A DNA stretch of 64,000 bases, from assembly GCA_951812925.1 (NCBI GenBank), contig OX638369.1, forward strand, positions 1,674,001 to 1,738,000, in the 5' to 3' direction. This stretch comes from Calliopum simillimum (taxonomy: Eukaryota; Arthropoda; Insecta; Diptera; Lauxaniidae). Below the pieces are notes generated by a model. The model was not told the origin of the DNA. It did no database searches and saw only the letters and a list, made by a program, of their open reading frames with translations. Of the stretch, positions 10,346-23,553 are shown in pieces (position 1 is the stretch's first letter; every line of letters begins with the position of its first letter). Both the position numbers and the translations under genes were made by a program.

Positions 10346-13300
10346 CTATAAGTTCCTAAAACCTGGTTTTAATTTGTTTAAATTTGTCCATTTGTACAGA
10401 CCAATGCATTCAGCTACCGAAATATAAATAGAAATCAAGTTCAAATTCTCAAAAAACCGTACCGTTAATTAAAAGGTTGAATTTATTACCGGTATCACGG
10501 TCTAATTTGAATTAAAGAGAATATTATTGGCAAAACATCGATATAAGTTGTTTTATCGTTATCGAGTTCGAATTCGGAATTAGTTTCTTGGATAAAATTT
10601 TATGTAAGAAATACATTTTAATGCATTGAAAGATTAATTTTTAGTAAGATATTTGGAAAAAAAAAAATGTTTTACTAAGTCACCGCAGAATTTATTTAAT
10701 TTTTTGCCAATACATTTGTTGAAATAAAATCAAACTCAATCATTTCGACCAAGCCAGTAATTTTAAAATACGCCTATTGGTTTCAAAAGGTAAAACTTTA
10801 AAATGGTCCCAACTTTTGCATCATTAGTTTTGACTTCAAAGCCAATTGCTGGTAGAAGACACCACAAACCGAAAATTCAAAAAAAAAAATTTGCAAAAAA
10901 AGATCTGTCCCTCCCGCAGCGCACAAGTTAAATAACACTCGCACTGTTAAGCCGCTCTGTAATTAAAATAAATTTGTGACTAAGGCCTCTAAGACTTCCT
11001 TTAATTTTTTATAAGTTGAAGGTGTTGGCCTGATGGTGTTGGCCTGAAGGTGTTTCAGATATAAGCCGCTTGACACCTGAGGTGTTTATTTTGTTACCTC
11101 ATAATAAATATCTGCCATTGCATTAGAGGAAGTAATTTTTCAAGGATATGTGCCGATGGCAAATAATTTTTTTTTTATCTAATTACTTCAATAAGGATTT
11201 CGTTTGCAATTTCACTTTCATTCTTAAAATTATTATGGCAAAGATCAAAGGAAGGAAGGAACAGTCGCATAGGTGTCAATTTGTAATTGTAGGTTCAGCA
11301 ATGCCGGCACATTTTGTTAAACAAATTGATGGTCAGCATGGGTGTTCATTTTAATTGACTTTGTGCGGGAACACGTGTCTTGGTTAGAGAGATAAAGTGT
11401 AAAAAAAATGCGGTAAATATTAAAACCGAATTACCACAATTGCATTAAATTACTAACAAATGCAATCTCAAATATTTTGAAAGTATTTTTAGGTTTACTT
11501 ATACCTTCATCTTGAAACAACATTCTCATAAAGTCAGGCAGCATTTTTTGTAAAATTTTTTTTTTTTAAATATTTTACGCAGTCATAAATTTCCTTTTTG
11601 TATCATACTGTTTGCTTTGATTGCACAAAGGATATTCTAACCCAACAACCACATAATGCTCTAAATTGAACTTAAATTTTTTTCAGATTTGATTTTATTG
11701 TTGCACTGACGGTATGCGACATCTGTCAAAGCGCAGCTAAGAACTCACACACAAGAGCTGCATGTCGGTGTGTGTTCCGTTTCTGGAAAACTACAGCAGC
11801 CAACAACAGACCATAGATCATACGTGGACAATAGTTTGTAATTTAAATTTGTGGATTTGTTGTTTTCATTCAATTTATTGTTGTGCCAACAAAAAATTTA
11901 AAAAAAAAATTCATATTCTCATTTGATTTGCATCAAAAAGGACATTTCTGTTTTCTAAGGATGCCGTTGATGCGGATTTGATGAGATCTCAACATGGCAG
12001 TTGTATGAGTACTCGTTGGCATAAGCACAAATGCGCGCATCAATCATAATTTCTGAACGTTTTATGGAAGATCCTTGAGCTCGCGATGCTTCATAAAATT
12101 TGTTTTCCAAGGGAAAAATGGGCTGATTAAGAAAACGATTGTTTGCAGTAAAAAATTATATATAACATTAAGAGGATAAAAAACATCAACTGGCTACAGT
12201 AAACTACATGAAAGATCTTCCATTCTGTTTAAATTAAAAACTTCATAAATCTTGTGCAACTCCAGTGAGATGAGCCTTAAACGTTAAAAAAACACAAAAA
12301 GTTCGTTTTTTCTTGATTTTTGTTAATGATATTTCGAAAAAACAATGTCGATATAACATTGAGTTATACCGCTTGCCACACCCCCAAGGCCAAAACCGAT
12401 AAAAATTCCAAAATGGCACAACTAAAATAGCTCAAATTAAGTTTTCTGCAATATGGCAGAGTATATTTTTTTATGGATAGAAAACAAAACTATTTTTCAT
12501 ACAAATTCAATACAAAAATGGTTCCTTTAATGTTTTAGGAGTTATAGTTTTTTTAATGTTTCAAAATACACACCACTTCGATTTTCTTAGTTAAAAAAAC
12601 TATAACTATGTACTTAACCGATAAAAATACAGAAAAAATATTTTAAGTAGAAGTACTTAAAAGTTGTTATTTGGCTTAGTACCAAAGAAATAGTAAAAAT
12701 AGCACTTGTACCATACAAATGAAAACTAACTTTGATTTATTACCTTTCTAAAAATGGTCTGAACATTAAAACCGGTTAAGAAATGCACTAGTTATGGACA
12801 ATTTTTGGGAATTGTGTGGAGTAATATCGGTCAATTTCATGTTTAGCAATGTTCAAAAAGTCATAACTCCTAAATCGTAAGACATTTTATCTTAATTTTT
12901 GGTTCATATGAAAGGTTTTTCAACAAAATATATTTGGAAATGTCAAAATTGTAGGTCATGGAGCCTTTTTTGTAATTTAGTTCTTAAATAACACTTGATT
13001 TAGTATTTTTTCCCCAAATACGAAAAAATTGTCTGAACATGAAATTCGGTTAAGAAAAGTCCAAATTATGGGCAATTATGTAAAAGAGTGTTTATCATGA
13101 TTCACCGAATTACCATTATTTTAATCCACAAAAAAAAAACCGCAAAAATTTTGCCATTTTCATCGGTTTTGGGATGAAACATTATGATGTATCTAATTTC
13201 AGCGAAAGCGAATTTGGTGGGTACAGCTAAAAGCCTTCTTAGCCATTTAGCAAAATTTTCCAACATAGAATAAGCTAAATAAAATATTAGTGACACTTTA

Positions 13301-14850
13301 TAAGCTCTGTATGGTACCACATTAAATAAAATTTTTCCTATGAAATGTCCCGATAAATGCATAAAATTTTACACTGTACGCCTAGTTCACATGGCAAGAG
13401 ATATGTTTTGAAATACATTTGAGTGAAATTAGAATCAAAGGACGAGCACAACAAAACCAAAAGAAGAACATAGGTACTTAGGTACTATATTTTATACGAC
13501 ATGTTTTGAAATATTTTGAAATTTGACTCATTAACAGTTTTCAAGTGCGATCATCGATAAATCAAAAATTAAACGATGCGTGAAGGATGTCGATGTAATA
13601 AAAAACCTTGCAACATAAATGCCACACCCCTTAACAATAGCATGGATTAAAGGATAACAAAAAAGAAATAAGGATGTGCGTTATAATAAAGCATTACATA
13701 CATACTTATTTATGTAATTGCAGGAAATATTGCATACACGAATCAACAGCGAAAAAAAAAGAGTTTAAAAACTGCCCTTTTGGTGCATTTTCTTATTCTC
13801 TCTTCTTCATCTTAAATATATCGTATTATTAACCTCATTATGCGGTATAGCATAACCTCTTAATTTGCATACCACTGGAGCAAACTGAAATTTAAATACT
13901 GTTCCACAATGTTTGGCCATAGTGCATATATGTAGATAGCATGGTAAGTTCTCATTCATTCGGTTGGACGGTCTCCACCCTTTTTATGCACCTTAACACT
14001 AAATTTACATCTTTCAGCTGCCATTGTTGGGGATAGTGTTGATGTTGGTAGTGCAGTGCAGGTTACTCTTTTTTACTACACGTATAATTATAGTTGGTGC
14101 TACTGCTACATTTCTACAGAGTTCTTGCATAACGATTGCTCTCATTTTTAAATGCATAATTTAATTTTTGAATAATTTTTATTTTATTTTTTAATTTTAT
14201 ATTGGCTTGGCGTAGCCGCAAGCTGTACTTAATTCACTTTAAATGCCTCTTTAAAATGCTCAATTAATTGGAGATTGTGTTAATTATCAGGTTGGATTTT
14301 CTTGAACTAAGGATATCGCCAATCAAGCAGTTGGAATGTTTCACTGCATTCTATTCCTGCTTACAGCAAATGTTTTGTAAATATTTGTCGAATCAGAAGG
14401 TCAAGATATTTTACAATTGAAGAAGAAAATAATTGTTTGAGCTGCATGACGTTTGCCAGACAACAAGACGTCATACAAAGGTGACAAGAACCGGCTGAAT
14501 TGTCTGCGTTTGTAATGCTCAGTTGGATGCTGTCACCCAGCATGTGACAAACAAAGGATATGGACGATTGGAACAGAACTTTTAAATGGACCTCATCTAA
14601 CATATCCTATAGCATGTGGCAATTTAATACAGCTGTTTCAAGGTTTCTACATATATAAGCAACGAAATTTTAATCTACAAAAAAATATAATCTAAATCAC
14701 TATGAATCGGAAATGTGTTGAAATTTCTTAATATTTTTAGATAAAACTAATTAGTTCAAAATGGATGGAAACAGAAAATTCCTATTGGTACCTGCTTTTA
14801 GAAAAAAAATTCTGATGATGCGCGCAGTATCATCGCTAGGATGCAACTTG
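10346..14850. other. Non-coding, nothing recognised
   Basis: Only short frames without recognisable motifs, and low-complexity A/T runs. The stretch near 12300-13060 has repeated phrases such as 'taactcctaaat' found in dispersed fly repeats, but I could not define an element. Confidence 0.35.
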
Positions 14851-15073
14851 AAAAATGCACGTCATAATTTTTACTCCACTTGAGTAGTCAAAAAATTAAA
14901 GTAATTAACACTACATTTCAAAAACAAAATACCTTACCATTTATAACCATTTTGACTTCATAAGTTTGAACTTTACAGTAAGGTAAAAATCATAAAAATT
15001 AAAATTCTAGTAAAAATATTTATATTTGGACAAACATTTGCTTAATATACAAATTTTATACCTCTGCATCATA

Positions 15074-15180
15074 TGGGCCAGTAGTGCAGAGGTTACGTTT
15101 CTGTCCATCACATGAACGGACTGCGGTTCGAATCCTAGTGCGGTCAGTTCGCTTTATTATTTTTTTTTTTTTTTTTTTTG
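15074..15180 (+). repeat. tRNA-derived pol III unit (SINE head or tRNA relic)
   Basis: TAGTGCAGAGG (15082-15092) fits the pol III A box at every position, and GGTTCGAATCC (15125-15135) fits the B box perfectly, 32 bp further on. A long T-run at 15160-15180 would terminate pol III. I could not fold a proper cloverleaf with paired acceptor ends, so a working tRNA gene is unlikely; a tRNA-derived SINE or a tRNA relic fits better. Confidence 0.6.
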
Positions 15181-15360
15181 TTGAACTTTACAGTTTTTCT
15201 ATGGTTCATCATTTTAATTTTTTTTTGTTGATTGAAAGTTAAATCATTTAAATTTTTTCAAAAAAATTACTAGATAGCAAGGTCTTTCGAAAATTCTGAA
15301 TTGACTAAAACAGTAAGGTAAGTAAGTAAGGTATTTTGACTTCAAATTCTGGTAAAATAA

Positions 15361-15488
15361 CTGTGGCAGGAAGGAAAAACTGCTTAAGTCGATAAAGCCA
15401 CTCAAATTCTATACATATAACACAAAATTTAAGCTGCTTTGCTTTCTAATCAAAAATCGACTTAAGCAGTTCTTTCTTCCTGTCACAG
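15361..15488. repeat. Short hairpin element with 33-bp inverted ends
   Basis: CTGTGGCAGGAAGGAAAAAC... at 15361-15393 is repeated inverted as ...TTCTTTCTTCCTGTCACAG at 15456-15488, with about 60 bases between. This is MITE-like. The target duplication is not certain. Confidence 0.55.
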
Positions 15489-15489
15489 A

Positions 15490-17806
15490 TATATAAGAAA
15501 TAAAGTAGTAGGCGCTATTTTTTTTCCTTGTGGAGGCCAAAGGAGGAAGGCATTGAAAGTGTAGTTTACATTTGAAGAAATCAGCCTTTGTTTTGTGTTA
15601 GCATGCATACTAGATAGGGTCGAAATTTAAATTCATCCCGACACCATTTCAAAGGTAAGAAGAACTCTTACACACATAAAAAGTGACATATAAATGAAAA
15701 ATTTATTTTTACTTGAAAATTAATGCATTTCGGTGCATGAATGCTGTTTATAAATGTTATGTTATTTTTTTTTTTTTTTTTCTATGTAAAAACGATTTCT
15801 ATCTCATTTTTTGTATTTTGATTTGATTCTCCTGTAGGCTCATTTTGGCAAAAAACTGGTTTATTGGTCATAACTTTTTTTTTCGTCACAGAATGGTTGC
15901 CCCAAAGTATTAGAAGATAATATTTGGTTCCAAAAATCGATATTTATACGATCTGAAATAAGGCATTTTTCTATAAAGAAAGGTATCTTACAAAATAAAA
16001 GTGGATATGGCGAAAAATGCGAGTGAATTTTTTCAGAATGTTTTGCGACATTTAACAATAATAATTAAAAAGTTGGTCAAAAAAAAAATAAAAAATTCAA
16101 AAAGTTATAAAAATTCTAAAAAAAATTTGAAAAAAAAAATATGCAAGTGATACCAAATTTGTTTCAAAGTTAAGTACAATGGACAAAAAAAGCCATTAGA
16201 TTGCTCTTTCTGCACACAATTTTATTAATTAAAATATGTTAATATGATTTTCAATATTTCACCTAAAAAGCGATTTTCTCTAAACAATTTAGTTTTTTTT
16301 TATTATTTGTTTATTGCGGCGCATTAGCAAATCATAATTGCTGTGCTCTGCAATATGAAAAGTGAACAACAGCAACGCAAATTGTAAAAAGAGTAACATG
16401 AACATATGAAATTGAACAATACCACGCCCCATTTTTCTGGTTAAACAAACCTCCACAGTGGCCAGCCATGTTGGTACGCTGCACTAATACTTTTTTTTGT
16501 TCCTGAATAATTATAAAACTTTTTGTGAAAAGCAACTTCCATACTCGATTATATGAGAAATGTTGGTTACCTGCACGGAAGGAACGGGCGGTTGCACTTG
16601 GTCATGCAAACAATTGCAATCAGCCCGTGCAACCTGATGGCCTTGCGTGTTGCATGTCCATGTTTACTTTTGGAAAGACCAAACGTTGGAAAAGATGTTG
16701 GCGATGGCGGTTTTGATGTTGACGATTATTCGCTGACTATGCTTCTCATATTGGTGTTATGCTTGTGAGGATGGTAACAAAAACTGTGTTTGTGTTAGAG
16801 AAAGCAGCCATTATTTTATTTTAGACACGTTTGCACTTGGTAAGGCTTTATTATGCAAATTATTCTTTGAAAATATATCTTTCTTTAAAACTCAGATTAG
16901 TCCTTAGGCATTTGAAACATGATTCACCTCTTTCCTTAGAGAGGATATGCATAGCTTGCTCTTTTAAATAGCAAAGAAAGTCTGGGTTCTGTTATTTCAA
17001 TAATAAGTCAGACTAAATGAACAATAATACCAGCAAATAACACGTGATAACCCTTGTGAAATAACTACTCAGTAATATAATGCAATTTTCTGTTAGTAGT
17101 TAGTTAGAATTTCTAACATTATTTTCACAAATAATAAACTGCAATAACTACACTTAAAATCTTTCCTAGTTTTAAATTGTCTTTGGAAGCATTTTTATCT
17201 TTACAAATACATATACTACAAATCAAAAAAAAAAAAAAATGCACATAAAACCTCTGTCAAGAAATTAACTTTCTTTTTTATGTATTTAAACTTCTTGAAA
17301 TTTTTGACAGTTCATCAAATTCATTAGGCTGCCTCTAGTGCCACTTTTAATTTTAAGGTTCATCACATCAAAAAATTTCAGTCTCATCGTCGTTGATGGG
17401 ATGAAGAAATGTCAACCATTTCGTCAACAAGTTCCATTTTCCATTTCCCCAAAGTCAGCCAATTAGCAAAGGTACCGCATTTCATTGAGCTGCTGCAGTT
17501 TGTCGTAAATTATCTCTGCTTAGACGCTGAGGGCCCTTAACACACATCTGTGTTACTCCTAAGCTGGTGTAAGTGTGTGTTGCTTGTAATGTGATATTTT
17601 TTATTCTCATTATCTTGACAAAAATTTAAGTACATGGATTTCCCAATGTCGGCTTTTTATTTTTGTTGATTTCTGTGTTTTTTTTTTTTTGTTTTTGTTG
17701 CTCAAGTGCCAACTGTGGTGTCTCCAAATGTCACATCGCGTTGAGTTCGTGTGTGTTCGCATGAGAACGCGTGCACTTCAACCTTCACTGACATGCCCAT
17801 CGGCAC
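15490..17806. other. Non-coding with a dispersed repeat near 15840-16240
   Basis: 15840-15960 (TTGGTCATAAC, ATAATATTTGGTTCC) is similar to the reverse complement of 43005-43145. The rest, including an open stretch near 16550-16770, has no recognisable coding signal. Confidence 0.35.
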
Positions 17807-18791
17807 TAATAGTCCGGGTGCCCACACTTAAAAAAAATCTTATAGAATAACAGGCTGAAACTTTCATAATCGCTTAATTACATTGAGACCTACAAACTTT
17901 ACCATTGTGACAAATACGTCGAGTGGGGCGTTTTGGCTGTGGCAGCTGTCAAACATGTCAAAGTTATGACCCCCCCTGGACTGATGAATAACTGGTTAAT
18001 TTTTTGTGAATCCACAGTTTTTTATTATTATTAAATGATAAAACAGTCGACCTACAAAAAGAGGGGGTCGTTTGGCGGGGCCTACGCGCTCAACATGTAA
18101 TAGTTACACCTACCAACGAATTAATAAATAGCCAGCTAATTCTTTCAGAATTTGTTGTTTTTTCATAGTACTGTCACGCAATTATATTGACCTACAATTT
18201 GAAAGGGCCGTTTTCCTCAACCTACGCCCTAAACATGTATGACTTTTAGGGGGGGTCGGACTTATAAATAACCATTTTTTTTTTTTTTTTTTTTGTTTAA
18301 AATACAACATAGTTTACAATGTTATAAGTGACCTACAAAAAAAATGGAGCAGTAATAAAAAAAAAAAAAAAACACTTAAATTTTGTTTTTCAAACGATCC
18401 AACAACCATAACATGTTTAATTTTCAATTTAGAAAAAAATGTTTCGAATAAAAATTATCGAGCTCAAAAAGTTCAACAAAAAAGTATTGGTGGGTTTATT
18501 TCGGAAAATCAATGGTTTGGCTGTAAATTACAATTAAAAAATACATATACTATATTTTTGTTGATGGGTTTTCGTTTAAACAATTTTTATCTGACTTACA
18601 TTGCCAATTACATATTTTACCGTTATTAAAACCATAATATTGTTTATAAATTTTTAACATTGTACATTGAAATTCTTTTTTTAGTAAGTACTAGACTAAC
18701 AATAAGATATCAAATTTAAAATTGCCGCTTAATTTTATCCACGTTAGTACAAGGATATGGTAAATAGCATAGGCATAGTACAGCTCTCTCT

Positions 18792-18795
<4 letters not shown>

Positions 18796-18848
<53 letters not shown>
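18796..18848. repeat. (TA)n / (TG)n microsatellite
   Basis: About 40 bases of alternating TA followed by TGTGTGTG, inside the 3.5-kb TIR element. Confidence 0.9.
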
Positions 18849-18849
<1 letters not shown>

Positions 18850-19055
18850 ATTACAGCTTCACTTAGTACAGGCACCTGGTTGGTTACCTCCACACGTTAT
18901 TTGTATAATATATATATACATATTGCGTTAGTGAAAGTATATATAGAGAAAAAACGTGTCGTTGAATTTTCGATAGGTTTGAATTTCGGAGCAGTATAAT
19001 CATAATATACGATCTAAAAGCATATATGGTACCTCATGGTTAATATTTTATAATC

Positions 19056-19782
19056 ATGAAGTGTTTTTTGTGTGCATATTTAATGGGTGAAAATCCAGAA
19101 TTTAAAGAAAAAAGTGAGTTCGTTAAACAATTCAGTGCATCACTATTATTAACAGCGAAAGAATTTTTGGAAATTCGCAAAACATTGAAACATAGATTTG
19201 GAGATATTGTTTTGCATTCGAAGGTATACAAAAATTCCTTTGCAAAGTTTATTCGGTAAGAAGCCAAGACGTAAATAAAGCCAGATACGAATTGTTTGAG
19301 AAAACGTATAAATGCAAAAGTAATGATGAAAAAATAATTAAAAAAAAAATTCTTGGATATGATGCCTCCAGCCTACCACCTACCAGAGCAGAGTTATTGC
19401 AGCATATAAAACGAACAATTTATATTTCCAGTATATGGTGCAATTCCCATATGCGACTTCCATCAACTCTGAAACCAGAAGAATTTGGATGGACCATCAT
19501 TAATGGGAAATACGAATTTTTGTGGTTTGAAGGACCTGAAAGTCCCACATTTAATGAAATTACAGAAATAGAAGGTATTATTCTCTTTTATATTCATTAA
19601 ATTGTCACAACTGTATGTTATAATACTTACATATTTAATTAACAATTTTATCCCTTGCAGAGTTTAATATTACTGATGCTGATGCCGAATTAGATAATGA
19701 TTCTGCCGAATGTAGTAGTGCCGAGAATACTGATGACGATGAAGAGAGTGATAGCAGTGCATTTGACGACGATTTCGATTAA
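19056..19782 (+). pseudogene. Orphan transposon-associated ORF with one intron, frameshifted
   Basis: Three coding pieces lie inside the TIR element. Piece 1 (19056-19255, starts MKCFLCAYLMGENPEFKEK) runs into a stop; piece 2 continues the reading in another phase from about 19250 (YSVRSQDVNKARYELFEKTY) to 19574. A GT...AG intron (19575-19660, TTGCAG acceptor) then joins to 19661-19782, which encodes an acidic Asp/Glu/Ser tail ending DDDFD. The block LPPTRAELLQHIKR ... IW ... GW ... WFEG matches, from memory, the C-terminal part of a family of uncharacterised transposon-linked proteins in arthropods and cnidarians. No enzymatic motif is visible. The one-base phase change near 19246 suggests decay. 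The ATG may be internal to a longer ancestral ORF. Confidence 0.6.
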
Positions 19783-21540
19783 ATTATAAGTTAAAGCATA
19801 AATCGCATGGCGTAGATTATAAATAAACTACTATTGGCGTAGGTTATAAATAAATAAACTTGAATTTCATTTAATTTTTTAAAAATCGCTATATTGTAGT
19901 AAATTGTTAAGCTTTCTTTTTTCCTTTAAACCAACAATATTTAAACAAGCAACCTAACAACCCAGTAATCCCATAACCCAGCAAAGAATATTTCAAGCCG
20001 ATATATCGGCGTATGTGCGACTCACAGGATTAACAAAGTAAAAAAAAATAGTCGATAAATACATAAGTTATTCATTAGCGAAAACTATTTCTTAAAAAAA
20101 TCTGTATAGTTATCAATTTTAAATACAATTTAATTAAAAATTATTGAGCGTAAACAAATCAACAGAGAAATTTTTGAAAAATCAATCATACGGCTACAAA
20201 TTGCAGTAAGTAACACGTGGGTTGTGCGCCACAGAGTTTTGTTTTACAAGTCAAAGTGTGTTTTTAACTAAATGATTAATTAAAACAACAACAACAACTG
20301 CTATTGTTTGTTTAATCTTTTTTCGATTTGTATTTTGTATTTTAAACATTTTTGCATAAATTGACAACTTAACAACTTGCAATTATTTAAACAATTTAAT
20401 TGTTTTTAATTTTTAATTGAAATATACAATGTTCATATTATGACTTCTACAAATATAATAAGCTTTCTCACACTTTTATATTTAAATACTGACGAAAAGT
20501 GCGTCTCTATTGCATAGTTCAATGTATATCAATTTTTTTTATAGTTTATTATTTATTAATTTATTAAAAAATGTATTTAGCAAAAAAAAATTCGTGTGAC
20601 TGAGATAAACAAAAAACTATTCTTGTAGTTTTTGTCTTAAATTGATAGATTAACTGTAAATTAAAATTTAATATTATACCATACACGCAGATGTCATAGG
20701 TTGGATAATTTGATACATTTTTTTGTAGGTTATGAGATAGGGCCCATATTTTTTGTAGGTCAATGACTTTTTTCATCATCAAATACTATTAAAAATGTTA
20801 CTCTCTTTCTGACCTACAGTTATTTATCAGTCCGACCCCCCCTAAAAGTCATACATGTTTAGGGTGTAGGTTGAGGAAAACGGCCCTTTCAAATTGTAGG
20901 TCAATATAATTGCGTGACAGTACTATGAAAAAACAACAAATTCTGAAAGAATTAGCTGGCTATTTATTAATTCGTTGGTAGGTGTAACTATTACATGTTG
21001 AGCGCGTAGGCCCCGCCAAACGACCCCCTCTTTTTGTAGGTCGACTGTTTTATCATTTAATAATAATAAAAAACTGTGGATTCACTAAAAATTAACCAGT
21101 TATTCATCAGTCCAGGGGGGGTCATAACTTTGACATGTTTGACAGCTGCCACAGCCAAAACGCCCCACTCGACGTATTTGTCACAATGGTAAAGTTTGTA
21201 GGTCTCAATGTAATTAAGCGATTATGAAAGTTTCAGCCTGTTATTCTATAAGATTTTTTTTAAGTGTGGGCACCCGGACTATAAGAGTTTCATAAAATAT
21301 GGGTTCGTTAATTTTTAATCTAAAAGTTAAAGCTAGACAACATCCTTGAGATTTTTGGACTATGTCCTTTTGAGCGGAACTCTTTGAATTTTTATCTTTT
21401 AGAGAGAGAAATTTATATAAACAAACACTTGATGAAGTGACAAGGAAATAAATTGCAGAATTAGCACCTCTGCACTTGAATTGAAAATGACATAAGTGAC
21501 ATTTATTGTCGTTTTAGTGTTTGGCGTAAATTAATATTTG

Positions 21541-22331
21541 TAGAGTAGAACGGGGCAATGTCGTGCACTCAACTTTGACATGCTCTTAAAGCCGTACATC
21601 TCAAGCGAATGCGACGAGTAAGCATCCGATCGAAAGATAATTTTGTTGGTTACATCCATGTGTAACAACATTTGTGTAGCGAGAAATTGTGTTTGTGTAA
21701 GTGAAGAAAAAAAAAATGTGCACGACATTACCTCCCTCAAAATTTGTGGGGTAATGTCGTGCATTGTTTTCCGAGTATAGTAAAGGTACCAAAATGTGTG
21801 AGAAATGATAGGTAGTGGTTCTATTAGAGGAGATTTAGCATTATCATGTATTTATTCATTATTATACAAGTGTGAAGTACATAATATGTTGTGTAGAGTA
21901 GAACGGGGAAATGTCGTGCACTCAACTTTGACATGCTCGTAAATCCGTACATCTCAAGCGAATGCAACGAGTAAGCATCCGATCGAAAGATAATTTCATT
22001 GAAGCCCAACATTTTTTTCGAAAACCAAATACTTCTTTTCTTTGGCAGGATATTTCGTTTCAGAAAACACTTACCTGGTATATTTTCCCGCAAGGAAAAT
22101 TATTTTTCTGACCCGATGAAAAAACTCTTTTATCGTCCCGAAAGCGTACTTTTTGAAAAAAAGGTTACTCTGTAGAGACGAACTGGTGAAAATTGCTAGT
22201 ATTATATGCATAAGCTCAGTAGGTCAGCAGGTCCCTACCTTACGAACAGTTGGTAAATCATTCAATTCCTTGGGCTAAAACAGCCAGTGCACGACATTAC
22301 CCCCTGCACGACATTACCCCGTTCTACTCTA
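21541..22331. mobile_element. MITE-like element, internally duplicated
   Basis: TAGAGTAGAACGGGG opens at 21541 and again at 21894, each followed by about 80 bp of near-identical sequence (ATGTCGTGCACTCAACTTTG ...). The inverted end, CCCCGTTCTACTCTA, closes at 22331. The motif GTCGTGCA and its complement also occur at 21718-21765 and 22288-22315. The layout suggests two copies sharing one right end, or one element with a duplicated left end. TA at the borders fits a Tc1/mariner-type target. Confidence 0.65.
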
Positions 22332-22655
22332 CATGTGCTTTTTTAAAAAATTAAAATTTAAAGTATTACTGAGAGGGTAACGTCGGCACATTAACCGATT
22401 TCCTTTTAGAATTTCTTGTAGTTCCATTCAGTGTCCATTTATGAATCTCATACTAACATAAGTAATAAAATCTATATCCTAAGATTTTATTTTTATTCTT
22501 ATCATTAGTTTAATTTTCATGTAAACTGGCCATTTTTAGATGGAATTATGAAATCCATAGTCTGCGTCGATTTCGCCATCATCCTATTTTTTTTTTTTTT
22601 TTTTTTTTTTAATATTGTTTGACAATTTATCATGGAAACACCTACACCGCAACAA

Positions 22656-23553
22656 CGCACAGTGTGAGATTTTGCCAATCTAGGACGTCAAAATTCAATT
22701 TTAGCCGTAGTTTCAAAGATATCGAGTTGTAATTTTGTATATGTGCTTTAATTCTTTTGCGGAAGTTTGGTTTAGAGATGAACAAAATCGAACAAAATCT
22801 ATTTACACCTCCCGTACAAATGTGCTTTTTTTTTGTAAAAGAAAATTGAAAAAAATTGGTTGTAATGAAGATATCAACTTGAAAATTTGTATTTACCATT
22901 TCAGTGGTAACTGGATACTACTGTCAAAAAATGAGAGTGATTAAAAGAGATAACATACATTTTTTTTTCATGATTTCAGTACAAATGTTCATTATAACAC
23001 TTCAGTCATTGTAAAAAAAGTAGCCATTGGGCAAAAAATGGGCAAGATTTTATTTTTTAAATCTATTCTATGAGTATGAATGCTCATACTGTATGCTTTG
23101 CCATAGCCTAACCACGCCCAACTTGTAAGTTATAGTCTATGAAAGATTCAAGATATTTGAAATTTGTCTTACCTTTTAGCTGATTATAAAATAATTTGAT
23201 TAAAATACTTAAGTGCAAATGTAAGGATTGTGTATAGTAAAAATTTTTAGTGAAAGTATTGACCTTTAATGCAAAAAACTTTTTGCCAATAAACAAACGC
23301 GCACAACTTCAATTTGATCGCTCAAAGTTTTGTTATCGATGCAAGCTTGAAAATTTGTTTTTGCATGCTGTTCAATAGTACGTGTTTGATAGCTGTTATC
23401 ATGCCAATGGCATTTATTTTATTCGTTTTTATGTTTATTTTCGTAACAATTGGAGTATTTTCTAACAAATTACAAAATTATGATTGATTTTGAAGCACAT
23501 TGTTTTTTTTTTTCATTTTGACGTCCTAGATTGGCAAAATCTCAAACTGTGCA
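22656..23553. repeat. Inverted repeat pair (about 40 bp arms, 0.9 kb apart)
   Basis: CGCACAGTGTGAGATTTTGC ... GACGTCAAAAT at 22656-22692 returns inverted at 23514-23553. The right arm overlaps the start of the transposase relic at 23531, so the pair may be the ends of an element inserted into, or derived from, that transposase gene. A T-run lies at 22588-22610. Confidence 0.55.

Larger units (their letters stand above)
17810..21281. mobile_element. 3.5-kb element with about 460-bp terminal inverted repeats
   Basis: 17810-18268 is repeated inverted at 20819-21281. The ends read TAGTCCGGGTGCCCACAC and its complement, flanked by TAA on both sides (17807-17809 and 21282-21284), which fits a 3-bp target duplication as in PIF/Harbinger-like elements. 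Each arm is built from diverged modules, each containing ACCTACAA (17888, 18050, 18190, 18331; inverted GTAGGT near 20753, 20895, 21035 and 21196), 140-162 bp apart. The interior holds a (TA)n run and a spliced-looking ORF, but no transposase motif I recognise. The superfamily is not assigned. Confidence 0.8.

Noticed and set aside
15074..15150. Functional tRNA gene
   Set aside because: A and B boxes are good, but acceptor and T stems do not pair, so a tRNA-derived repeat is more likely.
17810..21281. Polinton/Maverick element
   Set aside because: Long TIRs starting with AGT suggested it, but the flanks do not give a 6-bp duplication, the element is only 3.5 kb, and there is no polymerase or integrase.
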